Source: an uncultured Prevotellaceae bacterium (GTDB lineage: Bacteria > Bacteroidota > Bacteroidia > Bacteroidales > Bacteroidaceae). From it: a DNA stretch of 64,000 nt. Below are positions 29,988-38,423 of the stretch, in pieces. Within the stretch, counting starts at the first letter, position 1. Every line of letters begins with the position of its first letter. Made by a program: the position numbers and the translations under genes. Under the pieces are notes generated by a model, which worked only from the letters and a program-made list of their open reading frames with translations, ran no database searches and had not been told where the DNA came from. Location: NCBI GenBank assembly GCA_947304115.1, contig CAMZAE010000001.1, positions 124,001-188,000 on the forward strand. The letters are read 5' to 3'.

Positions 29988-31007
29988 TCAGTGCAAAATA
30001 AAGAAGATTAAGTCTTGCAAAAGCTCCTCGTGGGGTGTTCTTACGCCCCCTACTCCCTTACTTTGGGCATCAGTTTTGCGTATTTCGCTCAAAATTTGCA
30101 TTACCTTTACGCCGGAGTAATTCCTTCGTGCAGGCCCGACATCCTGGCGCACCTTCCACTCACTCTTTCCGAGCCAGGCTGCAATGCCTGCATCTGTCCT
30201 GTCTGGCGCATAGTATGCAAGCATAACGTCGGAAAAAAATGTAAATAAATTTGTAAGTGTTCTGCCGATGAAGAAACTGCGGGGATTGCCTTGATAGTAT
30301 TTGACGATTTGGTTGGCGCGGAAGATATTTCTTTGTGCAAGGGCAGCCATCAGTTCAAAGTCGTTGAAATCCTTGCTCATGCCAGTCAGCTCTTCCACGA
30401 GGGCAGTCCCCACTACCCTATTTCCCCGGGGCAGCGCAATAAGGAGCTTGTCCATCTCTGTCGTCAGGCGGTTCAGGTCCGCCCCCACATGCCCGGCAAG
30501 CATTTGAATGGCCTGCGGTTCGATGTCGGCATTGCGCTGATGCAGATATTGCGAGATGAACGGCGGCAACTGATTGTCGTAGAGTCTTTTGCTCTCGAAC
30601 ACCACCCCCGCCTGCTGCAGGTTTTTGGCAACAGCCTTGCGTGCGTCCAGCCTGCCGTGCTTGTGGCAGAAGACGAGAACCGTTGTAGGCGTAAGATGGG
30701 AAAGATAAGCGTCAAGGCCGTCCAGAGAGCGGATTGCCTGCGCCTCACGCACAAGCACCACACGCCGCTCCGCCATCATAGGATAAGCATGAGCCAGCTC
30801 AATGACCTTGTTGATGTCTGTTTCCGCGCCATACACGATGTCCAGATTGAAATCCCGCTCATCTTTGCTTAGCACAGCATCGACCACGGCATCACTCAGC
30901 TTGTCAATATAATAGTCCTCATCCCCCATCAGATAATAGACAGGAGCTATCTTCTGTGCTTTCAGGTCGCGCAGGATATCGTCGTAGGTGATGCCTCTTG
31001 CCGCCAT
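29988..31007 (-). CDS. holA: DNA polymerase III subunit delta
   Basis: HolA is the clamp-loader wrench that opens the beta clamp. The 339-residue sequence begins TYDDILRDLKAQKIAPVYYLMGDEDYYIDKLSDAVVD. It contains the AAA-like fold with RRVVLVREAQAI, the LEKYL-like helical segments and the delta-specific SFFIGRTLTNLFTFFSDVMLAYYA and KSEWKVRQDVGPARRNYSGVKVMQILSEIR. The ATG at 31007 (MAARGITYDD) is chosen over the TTG at 31013 in the track. It overlaps or abuts the amn stop (31010), so the two genes form one transcript. Confidence 0.93.
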   Translation of the reverse strand: MAARGITYDDILRDLKAQKIAPVYYLMGDEDYYIDKLSDAVVDAVLSKDERDFNLDIVYGAETDINKVIELAHAYPMMAERRVVLVREAQAIRSLDGLDAYLSHLTPTTVLVFCHKHGRLDARKAVAKNLQQAGVVFESKRLYDNQLPPFISQYLHQRNADIEPQAIQMLAGHVGADLNRLTTEMDKLLIALPRGNRVVGTALVEELTGMSKDFNDFELMAALAQRNIFRANQIVKYYQGNPRSFFIGRTLTNLFTFFSDVMLAYYAPDRTDAGIAAWLGKSEWKVRQDVGPARRNYSGVKVMQILSEIRKTDAQSKGVGGVRTPHEELLQDLIFFILH

Positions 31008-31009
31008 AA

Positions 31010-31786
31010 TCAATAGTCGAATTTCAGGTGACGAACCGTCTTCTTTTCCTGCTTAATCATTTCGAGGGACTGGATGCCCATCTTCACATGGTTTATCACA
31101 TAGCTGGCTGTCACCTGCCGGTCGCTTTCGCCCGTCTTCACACCTTCAGGCGTCATCGGGTTGTCGCTGACGAGAAGGAGCGCCCCTGTAGGGATGTGAT
31201 TGGCGAAGCCACAAGTGAAAAGCGTTGCCGTCTCCATGTCCACCGCCATTGCTCTCGTAGTCCTTAGGTACTCCTTGAACTTGTCGTCATGCTCCCAGAC
31301 ACGGCGGTTCGTCGTATAAACCGTTCCTGTCCAGTAGTCGAAGCCGAGGTCTCGGATGGTACTGCTGACGGCACGCTGCAGCATGAACGCGGGCAGGGCA
31401 GGCACTTCCGGCGGGAAGTAGTCGTTGCTCGTACCCTCTCCTCTGATGCCCGCGATGGGCAGGACAAGGTCGCCGCGTTGCGTTTTCGTGGAGATGCCGC
31501 CGCATTTGCCCAGGAAGAGGCAGGCCTTTGGCTTGATGGCACTCAGCAGGTCCATGATGATGGCTGCATTGGGACTGCCCATGCCAAAGTTGATGATTGT
31601 GATGCCGTCTGCCGTTGCGCACCGCATATTAGACGTATAGTCTGGCTTTTCGAGGCCGAAGTTATCGCAGAAAATATCCACATAATTGTTGAAGTTTGTC
31701 AACAGGATATAAGTCCCGAAGCCTTCAAGCGGCATCTGTGTGTATCTTGGCAACCAATTCTCAACGATTTCTTGCTTTGTCTTCAT
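31010..31786 (-). CDS. amn: AMP nucleosidase
   Basis: The enzyme hydrolyses AMP to adenine and ribose-5-phosphate in purine salvage and regulation of the AMP pool. The 258-residue form is the short Bacteroidetes type with only the nucleoside-phosphorylase-like domain: ADGITIINFGMGSPNAAIIMDLLSAIKPKACLFLGKCGGI, RGEGTSNDYFPPEVPALP, and MAVDMETATLFTCGFANHIPTGALLLVSDNPM, the last with the catalytic aspartate near SDNP. Start and length are as expected. The promoter is divergent to the HSDR_N_2 gene. Confidence 0.93.
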   Translation of the reverse strand: MKTKQEIVENWLPRYTQMPLEGFGTYILLTNFNNYVDIFCDNFGLEKPDYTSNMRCATADGITIINFGMGSPNAAIIMDLLSAIKPKACLFLGKCGGISTKTQRGDLVLPIAGIRGEGTSNDYFPPEVPALPAFMLQRAVSSTIRDLGFDYWTGTVYTTNRRVWEHDDKFKEYLRTTRAMAVDMETATLFTCGFANHIPTGALLLVSDNPMTPEGVKTGESDRQVTASYVINHVKMGIQSLEMIKQEKKTVRHLKFDY

Positions 31787-31805
31787 CTTTTATGTATTTT
31801 TGCAG

Positions 31806-31813
31806 CAAATATA
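31806..31813 (-). promoter_or_regulatory. -7 element TATATTTG of amn-holA
   Basis: The forward strand reads CAAATATA, 20 bases upstream of the amn ATG. It overlaps the putative promoter region of the divergent gene (ATGTATTTTTTGCAGC). Confidence 0.5.
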
Positions 31814-31827
31814 CGAAAAAAAAAAAT

Positions 31828-32373
31828 ATGCAGGCACTGAACCTCCCGAAAACAGACCTTAAAATCATTACTAAGGACGGCAAGCAACAAGTTTTCGACA
31901 TTCTGAGACGGAAATATGTGGCTTTGACACCCGAGGAATGGGTTCGCCAGCACTTCGTACACTATCTGATAAGCGCGAAGGGTTATCCTGCCGAATGTAT
32001 TGGCAACGAGATATCCCTCACGCTGAACGGCACCAGGAAGCGTTGCGACACCGTTGTATATGGATGCAACGCGCAGCCAACAATGATTGTAGAGTACAAA
32101 TCTCCACACGTGGAGATAACGCAGAGGGTGTTCGAACAGATTAGCCGGTACAACATACGCATGAGAGTGAAATGGCTCGTCGTGAGCAACGGCCTTCAGC
32201 ACTACTGCTGCCATGTCGATTACGAAAGCGGCACCTGCCAGTTCGTCGAAGACATTCCCTCCTACAGCGACATTCTCCACGACGACAATAGCGCCTCCCC
32301 GCGCCCCAGCAAGTGCTCCGACTCAGGCGAAGGCGGAAGCAAGAGGCGCCAAACCATCCAAGATGTTAGTTGA
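31828..32373 (+). CDS. HSDR_N_2-type nuclease-like protein (not part of the RM system)
   Basis: The 181-residue protein has the fold of the N-terminal domain of type I restriction R subunits. It shows EWVRQHFVHYLISAKGYPAECIGNEISLTLNGTRKRCDTVVYG and MIVEYKSPHVEITQRVFEQISRYN, with D...EYK as a PD-(D/E)XK-like metal site. It has no helicase. In Bacteroidales this small gene is regularly divergent to holA or amn, which argues for a housekeeping role rather than defence. The C-terminal SASPRPSKCSDSGEGGSKRR is low complexity and may derive from a palindromic element. The ATG at 31828 is chosen. The track start at 31696 lies inside amn. Confidence 0.75.
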   Translation: MQALNLPKTDLKIITKDGKQQVFDILRRKYVALTPEEWVRQHFVHYLISAKGYPAECIGNEISLTLNGTRKRCDTVVYGCNAQPTMIVEYKSPHVEITQRVFEQISRYNIRMRVKWLVVSNGLQHYCCHVDYESGTCQFVEDIPSYSDILHDDNSASPRPSKCSDSGEGGSKRRQTIQDVS

Positions 32374-32390
32374 AAGGGGATGTTTTATCA

Positions 32391-32517
32391 CCCTCCACGT
32401 TACGTTGCCAATCTCCCCACGCTGCGATGCCAATCCCTCCACGCTGCGATGCCAATCCCTCCACGCTGCGTTGGCAATCTCCCCGTGGAGCGTTTTACAT
32501 TTCCCTGTGGAGCGTTT
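32391..32517. repeat. Array of 22-nt units (CTCCACGCTGCGATGCCAATCC), later inverted
   Basis: The units starting CTCCACGTTACGTTGCCAATCT, CCCCACGCTGCGATGCCAATCC, CTCCACGCTGCGATGCCAATCC and CTCCACGCTGCGTTGGCAATCT follow each other at a 22-base step. Then two GTGGAGCGTTT units read the CTCCACG core in reverse sense. The array lies between the HSDR_N_2 stop and the mod promoter. It has no spacers of CRISPR type. Confidence 0.8.
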
Positions 32518-32644
32518 CGCCCATGCGGATTTCAAATCTGTCAGGACAGAACTTTCTGAACATGTTTTTCACTTTTCTTGGCAGCTTTAGCACGAAGCCG
32601 CACTTTTTATATGCGGAACATTTCTTCTTATTCACTTAATTTCG

Positions 32645-32652
32645 TATCTTTG
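32645..32652 (+). promoter_or_regulatory. -7 element TATCTTTG upstream of the type III RM genes
   Basis: AATTTCGTATCTTTGCAGAC precedes the doubtful small ORF at 32661 and the mod gene at 32932. Confidence 0.65.
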
Positions 32653-32660
32653 CAGACGGT

Positions 32661-32909
32661 ATGGGCAAAATAGGCCTCAGCGGAGGTGCCCATTCAAATC
32701 TTATTGGCAATAACAACAAGCGTTGGCTATTATACAAAGCGTTCAGAAACTTGCAGGTGAAAGAACATACAATGATTATAATGGTTGCGCTCACTGGAAT
32801 AGTGGGCGTTTTCCTGTTTTCATTGTATAGGTTTCCTGCAAGTACCTTGAACGTTGGACAGCGAAGGCGTCCACGTTTCGTGTCTAATGTCCGCGAGCTT
32901 GACTTGTGA
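32661..32909 (+). CDS. Hypothetical short ORF in the mod leader
   Basis: The 82-codon frame begins eight bases after the -7 element ([20 protein letters not shown]). It contains one hydrophobic stretch ([21 protein letters not shown]) that could be a transmembrane helix starting at an internal ATG (32772). It has no family resemblance and its end is arginine-rich. It could be a leader peptide or a small membrane protein, or it may not be translated at all. Confidence 0.25.
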   Translation: MGKIGLSGGAHSNLIGNNNKRWLLYKAFRNLQVKEHTMIIMVALTGIVGVFLFSLYRFPASTLNVGQRRRPRFVSNVRELDL

Positions 32910-32958
32910 ACACTCGCAAAAAAGGCGTTATATGGCAGAGAGGAGGTACTTGCAGGAA
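32833..32958. repeat. 14-bp perfect inverted repeat around the mod start
   Basis: TTCCTGCAAGTACC (32833-32846) is the exact reverse complement of GGTACTTGCAGGAA (32945-32958). The 98 bases between contain the end of the small ORF and the putative mod start codon. A further copy of CTTGCAGG lies at about 32751. Confidence 0.8.
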
Positions 32959-35025
32959 CTTTTGTTTATTGGCTCGACGCATTATAAGAAATATAATGCT
33001 ATGGCTAAATCATTGATTGAAGAGCTGCCGCGCATTGTGAGCGATGGCAGACGCGAAGCCGCACAGATACTGGAGCGGCTCAGTAGCGGCGCACAAATCG
33101 GGTTGCAGACAAACGAACTTGTGCTGCCAAGTAAGGACACCAGCGGGCTGTTCCGAGGCTTCACCCCGCAAATCCCCAATGCCTTCAATATGGCAGGCGG
33201 CAAAGGCGAATGGATGAACCGCCTTATCTATGGCGACAACCTTTTGGCGATGCAGGCACTTCTTGCAGGCGATGCCCAGACAGGCTTACCCTCGCTTCGC
33301 GGCAAAGTGGACCTCATCTATATTGACCCGCCATTTGATTCCAAAGCAGATTACCGCACAAAGATTTCCCTCCCAGGCACAGACATCGAACAGAAACCTA
33401 CAGTATTAGAGCAATTTGCTTACGCTGATACATGGGAAGAAGGAACAGTCTCGTACTTGAAGATGATATATCCGAGATTAATGATGATGAGAGAATTGCT
33501 TTCTGAAAAAGGAAGTATATATGTGCATATTGATTGGCATGTGGGGCATTATGTAAAAGTTATTATGGATGAAATTTTCGGAAAAGATAATTTCATCAAT
33601 GACATTGTTTGGAAACGTTCAAATGGTGTCACAGGTATTTCTGGAGGAATGAAGAACTTCGCAAGGTTGCAAGACAACATTATCTGTTACAGAAAAAAAC
33701 AACCTTATTTTAATGTTATATATTCCCCTTATTCTTCATCTACTTTAAGGATGTATAAAAACAATGATAACGATGGAAGAGGCCCATATCGGTTACAAAT
33801 ACTACGTAACTATTCGGAAACTTCGATTCAAGAAATGATAAATAATAACCGAATATATACTGACAGCAACGGCAAAAGACATTTAAAACAGTATCTATCG
33901 GATAAAGAAGGTGTAGTCATGAGTGATATTTGGGATGATATTCATCAAGTTCAAGCTTCGAGTAAAGAAAATACTGGCTATGCCACACAAAAGCCTGAAG
34001 CCCTTCTTGAACGCATTATCAAAGCCTCATCTAATGAAGGCGACCTTGTTTGCGACTTCTTCGGAGGCAGCGGCACGACGGCTGCTGTGGCGGAACGTCT
34101 GGGCAGGCGTTGGATTACCTGCGACATCGGGAAGCCTGCTTCGTTGGTGATGCGCAAACGCTTTATCGACCAAGAGGTCAAGCCGTTCCTCTATCAAAGC
34201 ATCGGCGACTATCAGAAGGAAGCTTTCCGCAACAACAAACGCTACAAGCACGTCGGCGACTTGAGCCAAGTGGTCTTGGGATTGTATGGCGCTCTGCCCT
34301 TCACTCCCGAACAGACAAACGACCGAAGCTTTGGATATATTAAAGGTACGCGCACGCTCGTAATGGCCGACTCGCCCAACCGCCTCACGACTGCCGCCAC
34401 TATCCGCAAGGCAGTAGAGGCAAAGGCTTCGTTGCTCGGCGGCGACTGGGAGAGAGTCGTGGTGCTCGGCTGGAACTTCGCCTTCGACATATCGGCAGCC
34501 ATTCAGAAGTATCAGGACTCTAAGGTGGAGGTGCTCGTCATCCCGCCCGACCTGCTTGACAAGCTGGCAAAGAAAGGCTTCAAGAAACTCATCGACGACC
34601 GCTCCGTCCGCTTCTCCTCCCTGCAATACCTCGTGGCAAAGCCCATCGTCACCACAAGACAAGGCGAGGGCGACGAGCTGGACATAGAGCTGGAGAACTA
34701 TGTGCTCCTCTCGCCCGACAACATTCCGCTTGACGAGAAGGACAAGGCATCGCTGCAAAAGGTGATGAACGACGACCCGCTATCCTTGATAGAGTACTGG
34801 AGCATCGACCCCGACTACGACGGCACGACCTTCCGCTCCACTTGGCAGGACTATCGGGAGAACACCGGCAACGACAACGACCCGCTGCACTGCGTCTATA
34901 AGACACGCCTCCGCGTCCCCCACAAGGAAACGCGCCAAGTCTGCATCAAGGCTGTAGATGTCTTCGGCTTCGAGAGCCAAGTGATAGAGACTGTGACAAG
35001 CATAACCACGGATTTATCGGATTAG
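32932..35025 (+). CDS. mod: Type III restriction-modification DNA methyltransferase (adenine-N6), Mod
   Basis: Mod recognises the DNA site and methylates adenine in partnership with Res. The protein has about 697 residues. Motif IV comes first ([14 protein letters not shown], near residue 132), then a long target-recognition region, then motif X/I ([26 protein letters not shown], near residue 376). This is the beta-class order typical of type III Mod proteins. The start at 32932 ([11 protein letters not shown]) is uncertain. The ATG at 33001 ([13 protein letters not shown]) is a strong alternative and avoids the inverted repeat. The central part from about 33,430 to 33,990 is visibly richer in A and T than the flanks, as expected of a swapped recognition domain. 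The stop codon lies within a palindromic repeat. res follows. Confidence 0.9.
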   Translation: MAERRYLQELLFIGSTHYKKYNAMAKSLIEELPRIVSDGRREAAQILERLSSGAQIGLQTNELVLPSKDTSGLFRGFTPQIPNAFNMAGGKGEWMNRLIYGDNLLAMQALLAGDAQTGLPSLRGKVDLIYIDPPFDSKADYRTKISLPGTDIEQKPTVLEQFAYADTWEEGTVSYLKMIYPRLMMMRELLSEKGSIYVHIDWHVGHYVKVIMDEIFGKDNFINDIVWKRSNGVTGISGGMKNFARLQDNIICYRKKQPYFNVIYSPYSSSTLRMYKNNDNDGRGPYRLQILRNYSETSIQEMINNNRIYTDSNGKRHLKQYLSDKEGVVMSDIWDDIHQVQASSKENTGYATQKPEALLERIIKASSNEGDLVCDFFGGSGTTAAVAERLGRRWITCDIGKPASLVMRKRFIDQEVKPFLYQSIGDYQKEAFRNNKRYKHVGDLSQVVLGLYGALPFTPEQTNDRSFGYIKGTRTLVMADSPNRLTTAATIRKAVEAKASLLGGDWERVVVLGWNFAFDISAAIQKYQDSKVEVLVIPPDLLDKLAKKGFKKLIDDRSVRFSSLQYLVAKPIVTTRQGEGDELDIELENYVLLSPDNIPLDEKDKASLQKVMNDDPLSLIEYWSIDPDYDGTTFRSTWQDYRENTGNDNDPLHCVYKTRLRVPHKETRQVCIKAVDVFGFESQVIETVTSITTDLSD

Positions 35026-35147
35026 ACGGATTGAAAGTAATTACCTTAACCACAGATTTATCGGATTCCCTGCAGATTATAATCTGTTTAATTATGTTTG
35101 AAATTCTTCAAGGAATGAATCCGTTCAATCTGTTTAATCCGTGGTTG
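35004..35147. repeat. AACCACGGATTTATCGGATT palindromic extragenic element
   Basis: The left arm begins AACCACGGATTTATCGGATT (35004). A second copy starts AACCACAGATTTATCGGATT (35048). The right arm ends TTTAATCCGTGGTT (35133-35146), in reverse sense. The inner palindrome CAGATTATAATCTG is at about 35073. The mod stop codon (35023-35025) is inside the left arm. A related sequence, AACCACGAATTGCACGAATT, stands at the very end of the window. Confidence 0.75.
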
Positions 35148-35166
35148 TAATAATAAAACAAGTTTT

Positions 35167-38097
35167 ATGAAAGCAAATAATATATGTGCTTCGCTGGAGT
35201 TAGCTAAGCGACTGAGCGAAGCGGTGAATGCGGCTTGGGAAAGTGGCGAGATGATGGAAAAGGTCACGCCAACGACAGGAGAACTGCTTAAGTTCTGGTT
35301 TTCCGAGGAATACTGTTCGCTGCGGAGCCGCAACTTCCACGCAGGGCAACGGCAAGCCATCCTCAATATCATCTATCTGCACGAGGTGCTGGGCGTAAAG
35401 ACTGTCCTTGAATACTATCAGCAGATAACACCCGATTTGATGCCGATGCTCGACCTCGGCACGATGAGTCGGCAGAAATACCAGATGCCCAAGTATGCCG
35501 TAAAGATGGCTACAGGAACAGGCAAGACGTGGGTGATGCACGCCTTGCTGATATGGCAGATGCTGAACGCAAGGCATAGCCTCACCCCAGCACCCCTCCT
35601 CCCCGGGGGAGGGGGCTTCACAAAGAACTTCCTGATTGTGGCGCCTGGGCTTATCGTCTATGACCGCCTGCTGGATGCCTTCTGCGGAAGACAGGAGAGG
35701 GACAAGGAAGGCCGCAACATCGAGACCAACGACTTCTATCTGAACAAAGAGGTCTTTATCCCTGTCCACTTCCGTCAAGAGGTCTTTTCGTTCATACAGA
35801 ACAATGTCGTCACGAAGGAAGAGGGCATCGGACGCAAGACGACAGGCGACGGATTGATTGCCCTGACCAACTGGCATTTGTTTGAGAACCAAGCCCCCTC
35901 CCCCAATCCCTCCCCCGATGAGGAGGGGAGCGGGATGCTGAGTGTGCCGGAAATGATAGAGCGTCTGCTGCCCATCCGTCCGGGCAAGGCCGCAGGCAAC
36001 GACCTCGGGATGCTCGACCGCCGCTACCTCAAAGGCTCGGAACTGGAATACCTTGCAGGGCTGGACGACATCATGGTCATCAACGACGAAGCGCATCACA
36101 TCCACGAACTCAAGCGCAACGGCGAGACAGAGGAAGTGGAATGGCAGAAAGGCTTGAACGTCATCTCGGAGAAGAAAGGCGACCGCTTCTTCCAAGTCGA
36201 TTTCTCAGCAACGCCCTACGATATGCGAGGCTCAGGCAAGAACACCCAGAAGTCCTATTTTCCGCACATCGTCGTTGACTTTGACTTGGCTACGGCAATA
36301 CGCAAAGGTTTGGTCAAGACACTGCTCTTGGACAAAAGGCAGGAGTTGACAGACCTGAAAGACCTTGATTATAAGGCTGTGCGCGACGACCGCAACAAGG
36401 TCTGCGACCTGAGCGACGGCCAAAGGCTCATGCTCCGTGCTGGCTTGGCAAAGCTAAAGAAGCTGGAAACGGAGTTTACGGCTTTGGATGAGAAGAAGAA
36501 CCCGAAGATGCTGGTTGTCTGCGAGGACACCTCTGTGACACCTTTCGTTGCCAGACTGATGACGGACGAAGGCTTGGGACAGGAAGACGTTGTCGTCATC
36601 GACAGCAACGCCAAAGGCGAAGTCGGCGAGGAAGAATGGAAAGAGACAAAGAAAAAACTCTTCGACATCGACAAACACAAACGGCCCAAGGTCATCATCT
36701 CCGTGCTGATGCTCCGCGAAGGCTTCGATGTCAACAACATCTGCGTCATCGTACCTTTGCGCTCGTCGGAAGCGCCTATCCTGCTGGAGCAGATTGTAGG
36801 TCGCGGCTTGCGGTTGATGTGGCGCGAACAAGAATACCAAAGCACAAAAGAGGAAGAGCGCAAGCGTGTTATTCAACTACACGGCCAACCAAAGAACTAT
36901 CTCGATATGCTCAGCATCATTGAGCATCCCGCTTTCATTCGCTTCTATGACGAACTGCTTGCAGGCGGCTTGGCTGTCGAGGAAACAGAAGAAGTGGGCG
37001 AAGGCGGCTCCACAGGTGACATCCTTCGGGTTGGCTTGCGAGAAGGCTATGAGCAGTTCGACCTCGAATGGCCCATGATAACAAAGGATGCGGAAGAAGA
37101 ACTGGAAGATGCAGAGATAGACATCAACAGCCTTGAACCCTTCACGGCCTTCCCGCTGGAAAGGCTCCGGCAGTTCCTGGCACAAGACGGAGAGACGTTT
37201 ATCTCACAGGAAGCCCTCTCGAAGACACAGTTCGGCAGGTACAAGGTGACGGCCAACCTGTTCTCCGCCACCAGCTACAACGAGTATCTGCAAAAGCTGC
37301 TAAAAACCATCACCAAGCGTTTCGACAAGGTGTCAGCACATAAGGAAATGGAGGTGCCGAACATACAGATTAACGAAGCGAAGACGATTGCCGCTGTTGA
37401 CCAATACATCAGGACAAGACTGTTCGGGCAGCCCTTCAATCCCTTCAACGGAAGCGACTGGAAGATTCTGCTGTCCAGAGAGGCTGTCGTCACAAAGCAC
37501 ATCATCGAGGTCATGGCACGCGCCATCTTCCGCCTGCAAGAAAGAATCTTGACGACGGATGCCGAAGTCTTGCATACGAGGTTCTCTTCTGTAGAGGAAA
37601 TCAAGATGCGAGAAGCCTATTCGATGGAGACAACTAAGACCATCTACGAGCGGCAAGCCTTTCCCACTCATGGCGGAGGCTTGGAGCAGGCTTTCATCGA
37701 ATTCCTCGAAAAGGACGGCGAAGTGGAGCGATACCTGAAGATAAGCGAGAACCAACATCCCTTTGCCAGCATCTATTACATTCGCGGAGACGGACTCATG
37801 GCGACCTATCACCCAGACTTTATCGTTACGACTAAAGACAAGGTTTATCTCATCGAGACAAAGGGCAATGACAAGGTCTTTGACAAGAATGTCCGGCAGA
37901 AGCAGACGGCAACGGTAGAATGGACGCGGAAGATAAACAGCCTGAAATCAGAGGAAAGGATGAACAGGACTTGGGAATATGTCTTGCTAAGTGAAGACAA
38001 CTTCTACAGCCTTGCTGAAAACGGCGCCACGCTGACAGACATCTGCGAGCGGCTGAAAGTCTCGCTTTCGTTCCTCGTCGGAGACTTGTTCGCATAG
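35167..38097 (+). CDS. res: Type III restriction enzyme, helicase/nuclease subunit Res
   Basis: Res is the ATP-dependent translocase/endonuclease that cuts unmodified DNA with Mod. The 976-residue protein has Walker A (MATGTGKTWVMHALLIWQML, near residue 113), a DEAH box in MVINDEAHHIHEL (near 306), and VDFSATPYDM as motif III. VLMLREGFDVNNICVIVPLRSSEAPILLEQIVGRGLRL covers motifs V-VI. A C-terminal PD-(D/E)XK nuclease carries YHPDFIVTTKDKVYLIETKG (near 882-900), so all catalytic elements look intact. Two segments, SLTPAPLLPGGGGF (about 139-152) and APSPNPSPDEEGSG (about 244-257), are translations of inserted palindromic elements. They keep the frame and lie between conserved motifs. Confidence 0.94.
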   Translation: MKANNICASLELAKRLSEAVNAAWESGEMMEKVTPTTGELLKFWFSEEYCSLRSRNFHAGQRQAILNIIYLHEVLGVKTVLEYYQQITPDLMPMLDLGTMSRQKYQMPKYAVKMATGTGKTWVMHALLIWQMLNARHSLTPAPLLPGGGGFTKNFLIVAPGLIVYDRLLDAFCGRQERDKEGRNIETNDFYLNKEVFIPVHFRQEVFSFIQNNVVTKEEGIGRKTTGDGLIALTNWHLFENQAPSPNPSPDEEGSGMLSVPEMIERLLPIRPGKAAGNDLGMLDRRYLKGSELEYLAGLDDIMVINDEAHHIHELKRNGETEEVEWQKGLNVISEKKGDRFFQVDFSATPYDMRGSGKNTQKSYFPHIVVDFDLATAIRKGLVKTLLLDKRQELTDLKDLDYKAVRDDRNKVCDLSDGQRLMLRAGLAKLKKLETEFTALDEKKNPKMLVVCEDTSVTPFVARLMTDEGLGQEDVVVIDSNAKGEVGEEEWKETKKKLFDIDKHKRPKVIISVLMLREGFDVNNICVIVPLRSSEAPILLEQIVGRGLRLMWREQEYQSTKEEERKRVIQLHGQPKNYLDMLSIIEHPAFIRFYDELLAGGLAVEETEEVGEGGSTGDILRVGLREGYEQFDLEWPMITKDAEEELEDAEIDINSLEPFTAFPLERLRQFLAQDGETFISQEALSKTQFGRYKVTANLFSATSYNEYLQKLLKTITKRFDKVSAHKEMEVPNIQINEAKTIAAVDQYIRTRLFGQPFNPFNGSDWKILLSREAVVTKHIIEVMARAIFRLQERILTTDAEVLHTRFSSVEEIKMREAYSMETTKTIYERQAFPTHGGGLEQAFIEFLEKDGEVERYLKISENQHPFASIYYIRGDGLMATYHPDFIVTTKDKVYLIETKGNDKVFDKNVRQKQTATVEWTRKINSLKSEERMNRTWEYVLLSEDNFYSLAENGATLTDICERLKVSLSFLVGDLFA
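35580..35618 (+). repeat. In-frame GC-rich palindromic element, first copy in res
   Basis: CCTCACCCCAGCACCCCTCC is followed by TCCCCGGGGGAGGGGG. It forms a hairpin around CCCCGGGG and encodes SLTPAPLLPGGGG in the res frame. Confidence 0.75.
35890..35934 (+). repeat. In-frame GC-rich palindromic element, second copy in res
   Basis: AAGCCCCCTCCCCCAATCCC is followed by TCCCCCGATGAGGAGGGGAG. CCCTCC pairs with GGAGGG. It encodes APSPNPSPDEEGSG in the res frame. Confidence 0.75.
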
Positions 38098-38136
38098 AAC
38101 CTCTTGCCACCCTATACCATAGCCAGAGGGAACTTA

Positions 38137-38190
38137 AGACAGTAAGAGCATGGCTTTACGACAATATCGTCATGCTCTTACTGTCTTTTT
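38137..38190 (+). terminator. Strong intrinsic terminator after res
   Basis: AGACAGTAAGAGCATG pairs perfectly with CATGCTCTTACTGTCT over 16 bp, followed by TTTTT. It separates the RM genes from the exopolysaccharide operon. Confidence 0.92.
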
Positions 38191-38276
38191 ACTTCTGTTT
38201 CCCTTCTTTATCGCACTAATTTGTCCGAAAGGCACTCAAAACATCTCTAGAATTTTTTTCATACGATTATTTTTTT

Positions 38277-38284
38277 TACCTTTG
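38277..38284 (+). promoter_or_regulatory. -7 element TACCTTTG of the exopolysaccharide operon
   Basis: ATTATTTTTTTTACCTTTGC is the only promoter-like element seen before the 12-gene series. Confidence 0.7.
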
Positions 38285-38423
38285 CCAATTGTTACGACTT
38301 AAAAGATAAGACACAAACCGCACACAATAAAATATCCCTCGCGCGCGTTATATATATATAATGTATCTGAACGACATCTGCGAAGGCATCGCTGTACCAT
38401 TTGATAATAACAACAAAAACTAT
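38285..38423 (+). promoter_or_regulatory. Leader of the exopolysaccharide operon with (CG)n(TA)n tract
   Basis: The leader of about 140 bases contains CGCGCGCGTTATATATATATAATG near 38340-38362. No UpxY-like antiterminator gene, as used by Bacteroides capsule operons, is present. The ATG in the TA tract (38361) starts the track ORF but is not the likely translation start. Confidence 0.4.

Larger units (their letters stand above)
32374..32931. other. 558-base region upstream of mod: repeat array, promoter, weak ORF, inverted repeat
   Basis: It contains the 22-nt array at 32391-32517, a -7 element at 32645-32652, an ORF of 82 codons of doubtful status, and the left arm of a 14-bp inverted repeat (32833-32846) whose right arm is at 32945-32958, inside the mod start. 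Confidence 0.6.

Noticed and set aside
31828-32373. HSDR_N_2 protein as part of a type I restriction system
   Set aside because: There are no hsdM or hsdS genes. The gene sits at its usual place next to amn-holA and is separated from the type III genes by a repeat array and a promoter.
32391-32517. Possible CRISPR array
   Set aside because: The repeats are directly adjacent without unique spacers, some units are inverted, and no cas genes are present.
35200-36195. 331-codon minus-strand ORF
   Set aside because: It is antisense to the res gene, with no promoter or protein-like motif.
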